Source: Microbacteriaceae bacterium
GTDB taxonomy: Bacteria; Actinomycetota; Actinomycetes; Actinomycetales; Microbacteriaceae
Reading direction: 5' to 3'
DNA length: 64,000 nt
Assembly (NCBI GenBank): GCA_004297935.1
Contig: SCRE01000020.1
Coordinates: 186,001-250,000, forward strand
A program made the position numbers and the translations under genes. The notes beneath the pieces were generated by a model, which saw nothing but the letters and a program-made list of their open reading frames with translations, searched no databases and was not told the DNA's origin. Below, one piece after another: positions 1 through 8,594 of the stretch (positions within the stretch are counted from its first letter, which is position 1; each line of letters opens with the position of its first letter).

Positions 1-2
1 TC

Positions 3-488
3 ATCAGTGTCGACCCCGGCATCACCACCACCGACCAGCGTGAGCAGGGCTTCAAGGAGGCTGCCGCGAAGGACTCGAAGTTCACCTATCTCGGAGTGCA
101 GTACAGCCACAACCAGCCGGCCACGGCCGCGCAGCTGGTCACGGCGGCGCTGCAGAAGGATCCCGACATCGTGGGCATCTTCGCAGCGAACCTGTTCGCC
201 TCGCAAGGCTCCGCGACCGGTATCCAGCAGTCCGGCAAGACGGGCATCACGCTCGTCGGATTCGACGCGGGCCCCGCGCAGGTGCAGCAGCTGAAGGAGG
301 GCCAGGTGCAGGCGCTCATCGCCCAGCAGCCGGGCACCATCGGCAAGGATGGTGTGGCGCAGGCCATCAACGCGTTGCAGGGCAAGTCGGTCACCGCGAA
401 GATCCAGACCGGCTTCACCATTATCACCAAGGACAATCTGGACAGTTCCGCCGGCCAGGCGGCGCTGTACAAGTCGTCCTGCAATTGA
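3..488 (+). CDS. Sugar ABC transporter substrate-binding protein (ribose type), 3' part
   Basis: The gene enters from the left edge, so only the last 161 residues are present. They match the C-terminal lobe of periplasmic-binding-protein type 1 (RbsB-like) sugar receptors: the TTTDQREQGF region, the stretch reading VGIFAANLFASQGSATGI, then ITLVGFDAGPAQVQQLKEG and LIAQQPGTIGKDGVAQA, in the usual family order. Such proteins are exported lipoproteins that deliver pentoses or polyols to a membrane ABC importer. The next gene is a polyol dehydrogenase, so a sugar alcohol substrate is a reasonable inference. A strong palindromic terminator follows, so this is the end of a transcript. Confidence 0.85.
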   Translation: MSVDPGITTTDQREQGFKEAAAKDSKFTYLGVQYSHNQPATAAQLVTAALQKDPDIVGIFAANLFASQGSATGIQQSGKTGITLVGFDAGPAQVQQLKEGQVQALIAQQPGTIGKDGVAQAINALQGKSVTAKIQTGFTIITKDNLDSSAGQAALYKSSCN

Positions 489-514
489 TCTCCGCAAAGG
501 CTGATCGACGACCG

Positions 515-546
515 CGGCCCGCGAGTGCTCGAGCACTCGCGGGCCG
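515..546 (+). terminator. Perfect 14-bp stem hairpin after the binding-protein gene
   Basis: CGGCCCGCGAGTGC, loop TCGA, then the exact reverse complement. It begins 27 bases after the stop codon of the binding-protein gene and lies 55 bases before the next start. There is no long T-run, as is common for actinobacterial terminators. Confidence 0.7.
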
Positions 547-601
547 TGTATTCCCCCGCACCCCGGAATTATCGAGGGGCGATTGCACGGAAGGATGCCG
601 C

Positions 602-2023
602 ATGACGATTCTCGCTGTCCCCTATGACCGCACCGCCGTCGTGCCGTCGATCGTGCACTTCGGCGTCGGCGGTTTCCACCGTGCGCACGAGGCGATGTAC
701 CTCGACCGGTTGCTGCGAGCCGGGAACACCGATTGGGGCATCTGCGGGGTGGGTGTCCGGCCAGAGGACGCGGCGATGCGTGATGCGCTCACCGCACAAG
801 ACGGCCTGTACACACTCGTCACCGCAGCCCCCGACGGAACGGAAGAAGCCGAGACCATCGGCTCGATCGTGCAGTATCTTTTCGCGCCCGACGACCCCGA
901 TGCGGTGTCGCGGCAGTTGGCGTCGCCGTCGACGCGCGTCGTCTCTCTGACGATCACCGAGGGCGGGTATGAAGTGTCCGATGCGACTGGCGTCTTCGAC
1001 CCGCACGACGCCACGCTCGCCGACCTCACCGAGCCCGAGGCGCCCCGTCGCAGCGTACTCGGCTTCCTCGTGCGGGCCCTCAAGCAGCGGCGCCGCGTCG
1101 GCATCCCGCCCTTCACTGTGATGTCGTGCGATAACCTCCCTGGCAATGGGCATGTCGCCCGCGCAGCCGTGACCGGTTTCGCCGCTCGGATCGACGCTGG
1201 GCTCGCAGAGTGGATTGACGCGTCGGTCGCGTTCCCGAATTCCATGGTCGACCGCATCACCCCTGCCACGACGGATGCCGTTCGGGATGCCGTCGAGGCA
1301 TCCTTCGGCGTCCGCGATCGGTGGCCGGTGCGCTCCGAGTCGTTCGTGCAGTGGGTGCTCGAAGACAGCTTCACCGCCGGCCGGCCACCGCTCGAGCAGG
1401 TGGGTGTGCAGATCGTGCCCGATGTTGTGCCATACGAGCTCATGAAGCTGCGGATGCTGAACGCATCGCACCAGGCGATGAGCCACCTCGGCATCCTGGC
1501 CGGGCTCAGCACTGTCGACGAGGCCTGCGCCGACGCGCAACTCGGCGAATTCGTGCGCGACTACATGACGCTCGAAGCCATTCCCACCCTACCTCCGGTG
1601 CCCGGCATCGACCTCGAGTTATACCGCGACCAGCTGCTTGAGCGCTTCCGCAGCCCGGCGGTAGGCGACACGCTCACCCGTCAGATCGTCGATGCCTCCG
1701 ACCGGATCCCGAAGTTCCTCCTGCCAGTCGTACGCGAGCAGCTCGCCGCTGGCCGCGGGATCACGCGGGCGGTGCTGACCCTCGCGGCGTGGAGCATCAG
1801 CCTGGATCCGGATGCCGCGACCGGCGTCTCGCCCGATGACCGGCGATTGCCGCAGCTGCGGGCCGCGGTGGTCGAGGAGAGACGGCATCCGGGCGCATTC
1901 CTCGATCTCGACGTCGTGTTCAGTGGCCTCGGTAAGGATCCGAGGCTGCGCTCCGCATTCATCGCCGCTCGGGCATCCCTGCTCGTGGGCGGAGCCCGCG
2001 CTGCGCTCGCCGCCGTTGGATGA
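602..2023 (+). CDS. Mannitol 2-dehydrogenase family polyol dehydrogenase
   Basis: NAD(P)-dependent oxidation of a sugar alcohol or hexonate to the ketose is the family reaction. The 473-residue length is usual for the long-chain mannitol dehydrogenase family. Visible signatures are the N-terminal Rossmann segment IVHFGVGGFHRAHEAMYLD (residues about 16-34) and the catalytic K-x4-N-x2-H motif in KLRMLNASH near residue 280. I chose ATG 602 because GGAAGG precedes it and the family homology starts at once; the reading frame is open upstream but runs through the hairpin at 515-546. It follows a ribose-type binding protein, so it probably oxidises the imported polyol. Exact substrate (mannitol, arabitol, fructuronate) cannot be read from sequence. 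Confidence 0.88.
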   Translation: MTILAVPYDRTAVVPSIVHFGVGGFHRAHEAMYLDRLLRAGNTDWGICGVGVRPEDAAMRDALTAQDGLYTLVTAAPDGTEEAETIGSIVQYLFAPDDPDAVSRQLASPSTRVVSLTITEGGYEVSDATGVFDPHDATLADLTEPEAPRRSVLGFLVRALKQRRRVGIPPFTVMSCDNLPGNGHVARAAVTGFAARIDAGLAEWIDASVAFPNSMVDRITPATTDAVRDAVEASFGVRDRWPVRSESFVQWVLEDSFTAGRPPLEQVGVQIVPDVVPYELMKLRMLNASHQAMSHLGILAGLSTVDEACADAQLGEFVRDYMTLEAIPTLPPVPGIDLELYRDQLLERFRSPAVGDTLTRQIVDASDRIPKFLLPVVREQLAAGRGITRAVLTLAAWSISLDPDAATGVSPDDRRLPQLRAAVVEERRHPGAFLDLDVVFSGLGKDPRLRSAFIAARASLLVGGARAALAAVG

Positions 2024-2139
2024 GCGCGGTTCTTAGTTCTACTCGGTGGGCGAACCTGGGAGTCGTGTGCTGCGCATTCCTGGTTCTTCAGGTCAAGCTC
2101 TGCGGATGCCTTCTTTCTAACACGTGAGTAGGACGTGAC

Positions 2140-2352
2140 TTATGCAGCAATGGGAGTGATCACCACCTGGTAGCCGAGGGCTTCCAGTTGTCGGATGGCC
2201 CTGTTTGTGGTTCTCTGTGGGTTCAGTCGGGTGTAGTAGTCGGCGCCGGGATCTGCGTAGGCTTCGCCGTTTGAGAGCATGTGCCAGGCCGCTGTGAGGA
2301 TGGCGTACTCGATCGCGACGACCGCTTTGATCGGGCCGCGATGCGCCGATAC
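2140..2352 (-). pseudogene. IS110-family transposase, C-terminal fragment
   Basis: Translation of this strand gives about 70 residues that fit the end of IS110 transposases: RGPIKAVVAIEYAILTAAWH, then the dipeptide-rich ADPGADYYTRLNPQR segment, and a final QLEALGYQVVITP before a TAA stop. Only the C-terminal part is present; it is cut at its 5' side by the oppositely oriented IS481 fragment. Confidence 0.7.
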
Positions 2353-2358
2353 TTCACA

Positions 2359-2599
2359 CTACGACCACGTCGCAGACAACGGCAAGATGTCCTTCCGACT
2401 CGCCGGACGCATGCACCACCTCGGCATCGGCGTCGAACACCGCGGCAAACGCATCCTCGCCATCGCCGATGCGAACACCGTCACCGTCGTCCACCTCGAC
2501 ACCGGCGAAGTCATCGTGACCAACCAGATCGACTCGGCACGCACCTACTGGCGAAACACGATGAAAGCCCCGGGCCGATGGTCCAGAGCCTCGTCCTAA
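2359..2599 (+). pseudogene. IS481-family transposase, C-terminal fragment
   Basis: About 80 residues match the tail of IS481 transposases: HYDHVADNGKMSFRLAGRMH, then HLGIGVEHRGKRILAIAD, and a final ARTYWRNTMKAPGRW. The catalytic core is missing; the fragment starts abruptly next to the IS110 remnant. After the stop, a TGTCGCA motif is repeated (CTGTCGCACATGAC and CTGTCGCATATG), typical of IS481 ends. Confidence 0.7.
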
Positions 2600-2652
2600 C
2601 TGTCGCACATGACGCGACTTATCTGTCGCATATGTCCCGAACCATCACAGTG

Positions 2653-2687
2653 TGCGCCCGAAGGGATTCGAACCCCCAACCTTCTGA
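2653..2687 (-). other. Attachment-site copy 1: 3' end of a tRNA-Arg gene
   Basis: Read on the minus strand, TCAGAAGG-TT leads into a T-arm (GGGGG, loop TTCGAAT, CCCTT), the acceptor strand CGGGCGC and discriminator A. This is the 3' half of an actinobacterial tRNA-Arg(ACG); the 5' half is absent, so it is not a working tRNA. An identical stretch occurs in the same orientation at 27835-27869. A displaced tRNA 3' end is the usual scar of a tyrosine-integrase element. Confidence 0.75.
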
Positions 2688-2902
2688 ATGAATTTTAGGG
2701 TGTTGCTCGATCCATTTCGTTGCGCACTTTGTATTGAAAATCCCTGTACAAGAGCACTTTCTGTGACTTACGGTGCGATCATACCTCGGACAAACACGGA
2801 GTGCTACGGACAATTTTGGACAGGTTTATGACCCATAGATTGCCCCCAACTTCCGGTCGACACCAAGGTCAGCACCGCTTCGACCCAAGCGTGAAGCGAA
2901 GA
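2653..2902. repeat. Long direct repeat, copy 1 (island end)
   Basis: Starting exactly at the tRNA-Arg 3' end, about 250 bases are nearly identical to 27835-27890 joined to 33662-33863. Shared landmarks are TGCGCACTTTGTATTGAAAA, the tract with TACGGTGCGATCATACCTCG, and AGGTTTATGACCCATA. Differences are scattered single bases. The other copy is split by an IS21 element. Similarity stops just before the tRNA end on the left and near 2902 on the right. Confidence 0.85.
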
Positions 2903-3174
2903 GCCTGGCCAACACCGACGATGGTGCCATCGGTGCCCGCTCCCCCAACCACGGCGTCGGGCACGACGCCCGCGGGCAGTTGGTCAAGAATTTCGCCGCC
3001 GAACACCTCACAGTTCTCCTCAATGCTCTACCAGGAATGGATCGCCAACGACCGCCAGCTACGCGCAATCATTGCCGAGATGCGCGAGGTTGCAGCCACC
3101 GCTACCAAACTCATCACACAACCAACCAACACGAACGCCAAGGTTTAGACGCAAGTTCAATCCACGCGTCGTTC
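2903..3174. other. No recognisable gene; possible coding remnant
   Basis: A plus-strand frame stays open to a TAG at 3146-3148 and ends in a plausible helical peptide (YQEWIANDRQLRAIIAEMRE). I do not recognise it and see no convincing start, so I treat it as the tail of an interrupted gene on the left flank of IS256. Confidence 0.25.
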
Positions 3175-3229
3175 GGTCAAGTCCCGTGGAGTGGTGTAAC
3201 CGTTTCGTGATCCTTCGGGGTTGGCTGGG

Positions 3230-3448
3230 TTAGTTTTCGAGGTGGTCGTGGATGCGGTTGTGGAGGTTGTCGACCTGACTGGTGAGTCGGTTGTAATGGT
3301 TCCCTTCGTTCGGGCCGTAGATGGTCTGGGTGGCTTGCTCGATCGCGATCTGCTGATCGATGGTCGCGGTGTGCAGGACTGTTTGGAGGTTGGCGAGGAA
3401 GTCGTTGGTTTCCCTGAGCAGTGCATCGACGTGCTGGCGACGGGTCAT
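3230..3448 (-). CDS. Small protein translationally coupled to the IS256 transposase
   Basis: A 72-residue product, MTRRQHVDALLRETNDFLAN at its start, predicted mostly helical with heptad-like spacing. Its ATG overlaps the transposase stop by four bases (ATGA) and the gene lies inside the IS ends, so it belongs to the element. I do not recognise a domain. It could be an accessory or regulatory protein of the IS. Confidence 0.55.
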   Translation of the reverse strand: MTRRQHVDALLRETNDFLANLQTVLHTATIDQQIAIEQATQTIYGPNEGNHYNRLTSQVDNLHNRIHDHLEN

Positions 3449-4692
3449 GCTGCGGCCTCCAGCTCTGGCATGACCTGGTCGGATCCGGCGGGCTCGTCCA
3501 CGGGCGTGAGGCGGGAACGAGCGAGGACGTCCAGGCCGAGGTAGCGGCGGCCTTCGGCCCACTCGTCGGTTTGTTCGGCCAGGACCGCGCCGACCAGACG
3601 GATGATCGCGTCCCGGTTCGGGAAGATGCCGACGGAGTCGGTGCGGCGGCGGATCTCGCGGTTGAGGCGCTCCTGTGGGTTATTGGACCAGATCTGCTGC
3701 CACACGTCCTTCGGGAACGCGGTGAACGCGAGCAGGTCCTCCCGAGCTTGCCCGAGGTGGTCAGCCACGGCGGGCAGTTTCTCTGCCGTGTACTCGATGA
3801 GCCGGTCGAACTGGGCGTTCACCGCGGCGGTGTCGGGTTGGTCGTAGACCGAGTGCAGCATCGCCTTCACGGCCGGCCACATCGTTTTCGGGCACACGGC
3901 CATCAGGTTCGCCGCGTAGTGGGTGCGACACCGCTGCCAGGAGGCTCCCGGCAGGTTCGCGGCGATCGCCTCGCGCAACCCGGCGTGCGCGTCGGAGGTG
4001 ACCAACTTGACGCCGGTCAGGCCTCGGGCGATGAGGTCGGCGAAGAACGTGTTCCACGCCGCCCCCGTCTCACTGGTGGCCACGCGCAGGCCGAGGACTT
4101 CGCGGTGTCCGTCACCGTTGACCCCGGTGGCCAGCAGCACGACCGCGTTGATCACCCGCCCACCCTCACGGACCTTCATCGTCAGGGCGTCCGCGGCCAG
4201 GAACGTGAACGGGCCTGCATCGCCCAGGGGACGGTGCCGGAACTGGTCGACGTGCTCGTCGAGTTGTTCGGCCATCCGGGAGACCTGCGACTTGGACAGC
4301 GAGTTGATCCCGAGGGTCTTGACGAGTTTGTCCATCCGCCGGGTGGAGACCCCGGCCAGGTAGCAGTCCGCCACGACGGTGATCATCGCCGACTCGGCCC
4401 GTTTACGGCGTTCCAGCAGCCAGTCCGGAAAATACGTGCCCGATCGTAGTTTCGGGACGGCGACATCGACCGTGCCGACGCGGGTATCCAGGTCCCGGTG
4501 CCGGTAACCGTTGCGCTGCGCGAGACGGCCAGCGGCAGGCGTGCCCCATTCGGCGCCGACGACCGCGTCGGCGTGTTCGGACAGCAGGGCGTTGATCATG
4601 GTCTGCAACAGGCTGCGCATCAGATCCGGAGACGCATCGGTCAGGGCCTCGACCAGCAGGCCGGAAGGGTCGACAATATGGGGAGCGGTCAT
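3445..4692 (-). CDS. IS256-family DDE transposase
   Basis: 415 residues, the normal size for this family. The mutator-type core is clear: LLQTMINALLSEHADAVVGA near the N-terminus, first Asp in FLAADALTMKVREGG, second Asp in LVTSDAHAGLREAI, and the Glu in NNPQERLNREIRRRTDSVGI. I chose ATG 4692 because AAAGGACAT lies just upstream; an open frame extends to 4743 without a ribosome site. No frameshift or internal stop is visible, so the element may still be active. Confidence 0.93.
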   Translation of the reverse strand: MTAPHIVDPSGLLVEALTDASPDLMRSLLQTMINALLSEHADAVVGAEWGTPAAGRLAQRNGYRHRDLDTRVGTVDVAVPKLRSGTYFPDWLLERRKRAESAMITVVADCYLAGVSTRRMDKLVKTLGINSLSKSQVSRMAEQLDEHVDQFRHRPLGDAGPFTFLAADALTMKVREGGRVINAVVLLATGVNGDGHREVLGLRVATSETGAAWNTFFADLIARGLTGVKLVTSDAHAGLREAIAANLPGASWQRCRTHYAANLMAVCPKTMWPAVKAMLHSVYDQPDTAAVNAQFDRLIEYTAEKLPAVADHLGQAREDLLAFTAFPKDVWQQIWSNNPQERLNREIRRRTDSVGIFPNRDAIIRLVGAVLAEQTDEWAEGRRYLGLDVLARSRLTPVDEPAGSDQVMPELEAAA

Positions 4693-4950
4693 CGTAGTGA
4701 TGTCCTTTCGATAGTTCGGTAGAAGGTTCGATCGAAGGACCACACGGTGACCGCGCCCCCGTCCAAGACGGGGCCGACCACCGGGGCTACACCACTCTAC
4801 GGGGCACTACCCACACGGCAGACGCTCGTGCCGATAGCGCTTGGGGCCCGGCACAGAGCGGCTCACCCGCACCGTCACAACGCCTGTCTGGCCACATGTT
4901 CGACCAGCCGGGCCACATCTACCAGCCTCGCGCCCGCACGCACGACGGGG

Positions 4951-5008
4951 GACCCAAACCCAGGCGGAGAGGACACTGGCAGGCGGGATCTGGTCCTGGG
5001 TTTGGGTC
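4951..5008. other. 14-bp perfect inverted repeat between IS256 and operon A
   Basis: GACCCAAACCCAGG at 4951-4964 is repeated in reverse complement at 4995-5008, followed by TTTTGAG on the plus strand. The 30-base loop is long for a terminator, but its place just past the end of operon A (minus strand) and before the IS allows a termination role. The stretch 4812-5080 has no other recognisable feature. Confidence 0.45.
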
Positions 5009-5080
5009 TTTTGAGATGTGACCGCCCCTCCGGATCGTGGGTATTGGTTCCGCCCAATACCGACCGGCGCGCAGTACTTC

Positions 5081-5839
5081 TTAGTCCTCAACCTCTTCCG
5101 GCAAATCGTACCAAGGCATCTTCCGACCGACGACTGCGCGGGCCCTCCATTTGAGTCCTTTGGGGAAGCGTTCGATAGCCGAAAGCAGAGAGTCGATGCG
5201 TTCAATGACAGTCACCTTTTGCTCCTCTGTGAGGTCGAGACTGTGTGTTCGTTGAGCCACTTTCGGCAGATTATCGCTGATGGTCGTGTACCACCCCCAA
5301 TGGTTAGCGAGAACTGATTGGATCATGTCCAAGTCGATAGCGTCCTGGTTGCCGCGCTCAACAGGGTGGTGCAGGAAGAGTGCAGCCGTGTCGACGAGGT
5401 CTTTGTCGTTTACTTCAACGATCTGCAGCTTGGTCAGGAGCAAGTCCGCTGGGGCAAGAGTTTGTGCGTTCTTAGGGAGCCTGCCTTTGAAGCTGAGCAC
5501 TTGGCACATGGCAAATTCTTCGATGAATGTGTCGAGTTGCTTGTTGTTCACCGTGTCAAAGTGGAGATACCGCTGTGAGCCGTGCAGCGTGTTGAAATTG
5601 GTATCGGAAACGTAGCCGGCAGCTTCGAGTACCTTGGCCCATTTTGGAGCATCTTTCTTAGTGGTAACAAAGTCGAGATCTTTGTAAGTCCGCCTCAACC
5701 CTGCTGGGAGCGCGTCGCCTGCCCGGAGAGCGACGGCCACCCCACCCAGCAGCCGCACAGTTAGTCCTTGTTCAGCGGCGAGGGCGCTAAGCCGTGCTGC
5801 CTCGATAAACGGGTCAGATGCTGGCAAATTCGACGACAT
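5081..5839 (-). CDS. Nucleotidyltransferase-fold protein, last gene of operon A
   Basis: 252 residues. The first third has the hallmark of the polymerase-beta/AbiEii-like nucleotidyltransferase fold: RLLGGVAVALR (the GG(A/S/V) loop, residues about 29-39) followed by a D-x-D pair in KDLDFVT at about 53-59. LLTKLQIVEVNDKDLVDTAAL resembles the helical half seen in stand-alone nucleotidyltransferases that screen for substrates. It overlaps the end of the PfkB gene by 26 bases, which argues for co-translation and a metabolic rather than toxin role, though an AbiEii-like toxin cannot be excluded. No antitoxin-like partner is adjacent. Substrate unknown. Confidence 0.6.
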   Translation of the reverse strand: MSSNLPASDPFIEAARLSALAAEQGLTVRLLGGVAVALRAGDALPAGLRRTYKDLDFVTTKKDAPKWAKVLEAAGYVSDTNFNTLHGSQRYLHFDTVNNKQLDTFIEEFAMCQVLSFKGRLPKNAQTLAPADLLLTKLQIVEVNDKDLVDTAALFLHHPVERGNQDAIDLDMIQSVLANHWGWYTTISDNLPKVAQRTHSLDLTEEQKVTVIERIDSLLSAIERFPKGLKWRARAVVGRKMPWYDLPEEVED

Positions 5840-6707
5840 CGCCGGGGCCTTCCTTCAGTTCATAGTTGTCTCGCCAGAGTCCTTCGACGAGTGCCTTGTC
5901 TATCCCTGTGAGGTGAGCTTGCGAAGTCCCCACAGTGAGTGCCGCCACTATGGCGGAGAGTTCTATAGCCTGCCGCAGCGGGCGCCTTGAAGCGAGGAAT
6001 TGGCAGAATGCTCCAGCAAATGCGTCGCCGGCCCCGGTCTCATCGACAACTTCTGTCGACAGGGCAGGGATTGCAGCTCTTGCGTTGCCGGTGTGAAGAA
6101 TCACGCCGGCCGCGCCGCGCGTTTCTATCGTCGGAGGCAGAACGGCATATCGTGAGGCCAAGGCGGCGAAGCCTGCCTCGTTGGTCAGGATGTAATCAAC
6201 GCCCGTGAGGGAGTCTTCCATGCGCTCGACCATTTGATGTTCGACGGTGATGACCAGCGTGGTATGTCGGGCTGCGGAGAGCAGAGGCAGCACTGGCGGG
6301 GGGTTAGACACATAGATGAGGCTGTGCGCTTGGATCCATGCCTCCGGGGGCATGACGATGGTGTCCGCGACTCCTCGGTCGATAATTAGCTTGCGGGTCC
6401 CGCCGGTAATGATTGTGGCGTGAGGCGGCTGACCTTTCATTCGTGTGACATAGCTTTGACCGACCGCAAGGTCCGCAAGCGCCGCCATGATCCAATCGCC
6501 GAAATGGTCGTCGCTGATTGTCGAAACTAGATCTACAGCTGCACCAAGAGCCGCAATTGTCGCTGCAGCATTTGCGCCGGTGCCGCCAAGTGCGCGGTGG
6601 GAATTTACCGCTGTGAGTTTCTCATCCGGGGACGCCTCTGGTATTTCGAGGTAGTAGTCCAGCATCGTGTCCCCGATGACGACGATGTGGTCTGGGTTGT
6701 TACTCAT
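5814..6707 (-). CDS. PfkB-family carbohydrate/nucleoside kinase (operon A)
   Basis: 297 residues, usual ribokinase-family size. The N-terminal motif is present (ALGGTGANAAATIAALGA, residues about 40-57) and the C-terminal catalytic motif DETGAGDAFAGAF carries the base Asp in the anion-hole GAGD. Known family members phosphorylate sugars, nucleosides or pseudouridine with ATP. It lies 10 bases after the metallophosphoesterase gene. A DeoR-type regulator in the same operon usually senses a sugar phosphate, which this enzyme could make. Substrate not deducible. Confidence 0.85.
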   Translation of the reverse strand: MSNNPDHIVVIGDTMLDYYLEIPEASPDEKLTAVNSHRALGGTGANAAATIAALGAAVDLVSTISDDHFGDWIMAALADLAVGQSYVTRMKGQPPHATIITGGTRKLIIDRGVADTIVMPPEAWIQAHSLIYVSNPPPVLPLLSAARHTTLVITVEHQMVERMEDSLTGVDYILTNEAGFAALASRYAVLPPTIETRGAAGVILHTGNARAAIPALSTEVVDETGAGDAFAGAFCQFLASRRPLRQAIELSAIVAALTVGTSQAHLTGIDKALVEGLWRDNYELKEGPGDVVEFASI

Positions 6708-6717
6708 GACTGCTTGA

Positions 6718-7686
6718 TCATCCGGTCACAAGCTGGTAGCCGGTGACTTTGCTCCCGCGTAAAGAGATTATGGTGCCCTGGAGGACCCCTTCCGTGTAGG
6801 CGCTGCCTGCATTCACAGCGAGGGTGGACCCGACCTTGGCTGAGCCGCGAGACTCATGGATGTGCCCGTGCAGCGACAAGACGGGCTTGTTCTTCAAGAT
6901 GCAGTCGCGCACTGCTGTGCTTCCGACGGAGGCGAGCATCGCCTGTCCGCCTGCCATCTCAACCTTCATGTCCGACGTCATTTTGTATGCGAGGTCGAGC
7001 CCGGAACCGGCGGGGGGATCGTGCATGTTGAAGATCGTCGGAATGTTGGGATCGAGCAAGCTCGTGAGGTCGGATAGCCGCTGCGACATGATCTCTTCAG
7101 TGACTTCCCGCGGGCTGTGCCAGGGAGTGGTCGTTGCCCAGCCGAAGCTGGCCACTTGGAAGCCGCGCACGTCGATCACGCGGTCCTCGCCATCCTGAAT
7201 CCAATCGCCTTGAGCCAACACTTTTTTGACCTCGTGCTCGTCATCGTTTCCGGGCATCATCACGCATGGGATCCCTGCTTTGCGAAGTCGTTCGTCGGCC
7301 AGAGTGACCCAGTCTTCCGCTGTCTTGGCCATGACGCGGGTGAAGGTTTGGGCAACGAGGTCTTTGCTGGCTTGAAGCGCAACCATTTCTTCCGGCGTGG
7401 TCCGGTATGGGTAGGAGCCCCGATCCCGGACGAACTGTTCGAGTTCCACGAGCGCAGGGCCGGATTCGATCTCGTGGAGAACCCCGAATATGTCGGCTGT
7501 AAAGTGGCCGGCAGTGTTTTCCACAAAGGGAACGATCGCCTTGCCGGTCAGGTCGCCGCCAAAGATCAACGCGTCGGCCTGGTAGAACGCCCCAGCGTTC
7601 AAGAATTTGCGGAAGACCCGTTCCGAGCCATGGATATCGGAAGCGTAGAAGATTTTGAGCTTGGGGCCTTTTGCCAACAGCACCAT
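6718..7686 (-). CDS. Calcineurin-like metallophosphoesterase (operon A)
   Basis: 322 residues with the complete dinuclear metal set of the family in order: ASDIHGS (D-x-H, about residue 16), FGGDLTG (GD), PGNDDEH (GN-D/H), NMHDPP, and LHGHIHES (GHxH) near residue 274. Enzymes of this fold split phosphomonoesters or cyclic phosphodiesters. It sits two bases after the BtpA/SgcQ stop codon and just before the kinase. A phosphatase and a kinase in one catabolic operon suggest a phosphorylated or cyclic-phosphate intermediate, but this is inference. Confidence 0.85.
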   Translation of the reverse strand: MVLLAKGPKLKIFYASDIHGSERVFRKFLNAGAFYQADALIFGGDLTGKAIVPFVENTAGHFTADIFGVLHEIESGPALVELEQFVRDRGSYPYRTTPEEMVALQASKDLVAQTFTRVMAKTAEDWVTLADERLRKAGIPCVMMPGNDDEHEVKKVLAQGDWIQDGEDRVIDVRGFQVASFGWATTTPWHSPREVTEEIMSQRLSDLTSLLDPNIPTIFNMHDPPAGSGLDLAYKMTSDMKVEMAGGQAMLASVGSTAVRDCILKNKPVLSLHGHIHESRGSAKVGSTLAVNAGSAYTEGVLQGTIISLRGSKVTGYQLVTG

Positions 7687-7688
7687 GG

Positions 7689-8594
7689 TTACTCCGCCAT
7701 TTCGGTTACGGAGAACGGATCCGACTCTTGCAGCTCAGCCCAATCGGACACAACGCGGTTCCGCTCATGAACCATCGCCTTCAACACACCCTCGTCCATG
7801 TCACCGTGCCAGACACCGTGCTGCTTGATGGAGCTTCCAACAATTGCCGCATCGGCAAACTCGAAGATTTCCGCCAGGTTGCTAACCGTGACCCCTGAGC
7901 CGACCACGACGGGCAGATTCGTGGCGTCCTTAATCTCGTGGAGTTCCTCACGGAGGGGCGGGTCGCCAAGCCGTCGCCCAGTTACGATCAACGCGTTCGC
8001 ATCGAACCATGCCGCGTCGCGGGCCTGTTCGGTGAGTGATCGATCGGCGGTAATGGCATGAGAACCGAGCTTGACGTGAACATCTGCCCACACGGTGATG
8101 TCGTCGGCCCCGATTGAGTGACGGTAGCGGGCAACCATTCCCGCTCGACCCTCGATAAAGCCCTCATTCGCGATGTAGGCGTTCGCCCACTGGTTGGCGC
8201 GCACGAAGTTTCCCCCGGCCGCACAAGCCACAGCGATTGAGGTATCCACCGCGTTCGCCAGGCAGTTGACACCGATAGGAACGGACGGATACACGTTGCG
8301 GAGATTTGTCACAACAGTTGCCAGCGCCGCACTGGTTTCGTGTCCGACATCTGCGGGCTTGACGAACGGGATGTCCCAACCATTCTCGACGATGAACCCG
8401 TCAAAGCCGGCGTCGAGTAGTTGTCCGGCCTCGCGCTCGGCGCGTTCGAGCACTGCAGACATTCCAACGTGGGGATCGAAGCGCGGCGCACCCGGCAGCG
8501 GCAGGAGATGCAGCATCCCGATAAGGGCATGGTCATGGCCAAAGAGCCGCAGTATTTCGTTGGACTTGGGTAGTCCATCAGTTTGTTCGGTCAT
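7689..8594 (-). CDS. BtpA/SgcQ family TIM-barrel protein (operon A)
   Basis: 301 residues. The family signature GMLHLLPLPGAPRFD stands near residue 28, followed by GFDGFIVENGWDIPF, IGVNCLANAV and VVVGSGVTVSNLAEI, all in family order. BtpA was named for photosystem I stability, whereas SgcQ lies in an enterobacterial sugar operon; the reaction is unproven. A phosphosugar or nucleoside-related TIM-barrel role fits the kinase and DeoR neighbours. ATG 8594 overlaps the ureohydrolase stop (ATGA). Confidence 0.82.
   Translation of the reverse strand: MTEQTDGLPKSNEILRLFGHDHALIGMLHLLPLPGAPRFDPHVGMSAVLERAEREAGQLLDAGFDGFIVENGWDIPFVKPADVGHETSAALATVVTNLRNVYPSVPIGVNCLANAVDTSIAVACAAGGNFVRANQWANAYIANEGFIEGRAGMVARYRHSIGADDITVWADVHVKLGSHAITADRSLTEQARDAAWFDANALIVTGRRLGDPPLREELHEIKDATNLPVVVGSGVTVSNLAEIFEFADAAIVGSSIKQHGVWHGDMDEGVLKAMVHERNRVVSDWAELQESDPFSVTEMAE

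Larger units (their letters stand above)
3175..4811 (-). mobile_element. IS256-family insertion sequence, apparently intact
   Basis: The ends form an imperfect inverted repeat sharing GAGTGGTGTA (3188-3197 on the left; the reverse complement at 4788-4797 on the right) with weaker pairing outward. Between them lie a full-length transposase and a small overlapping gene. I cannot read an unambiguous target duplication, so the outer limits are approximate to a few bases. Confidence 0.75.

Noticed and set aside
569-1540. 323-codon antisense frame in the polyol dehydrogenase gene
   Set aside because: Composition is that of a shadow frame; the plus-strand product has clear catalytic motifs.
2801-3148. 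115-codon gene left of IS256
   Set aside because: No ribosome site; its start lies within the island repeat; treated as a remnant.
3421-4449. 342-codon open frame opposite the IS256 transposase
   Set aside because: High-GC shadow of the transposase; no motif, and the real gene is on the other strand.
5081-5839. AbiEii-type toxin
   Set aside because: No antitoxin gene is adjacent and the gene overlaps the end of a metabolic operon; kept as an unspecific nucleotidyltransferase.
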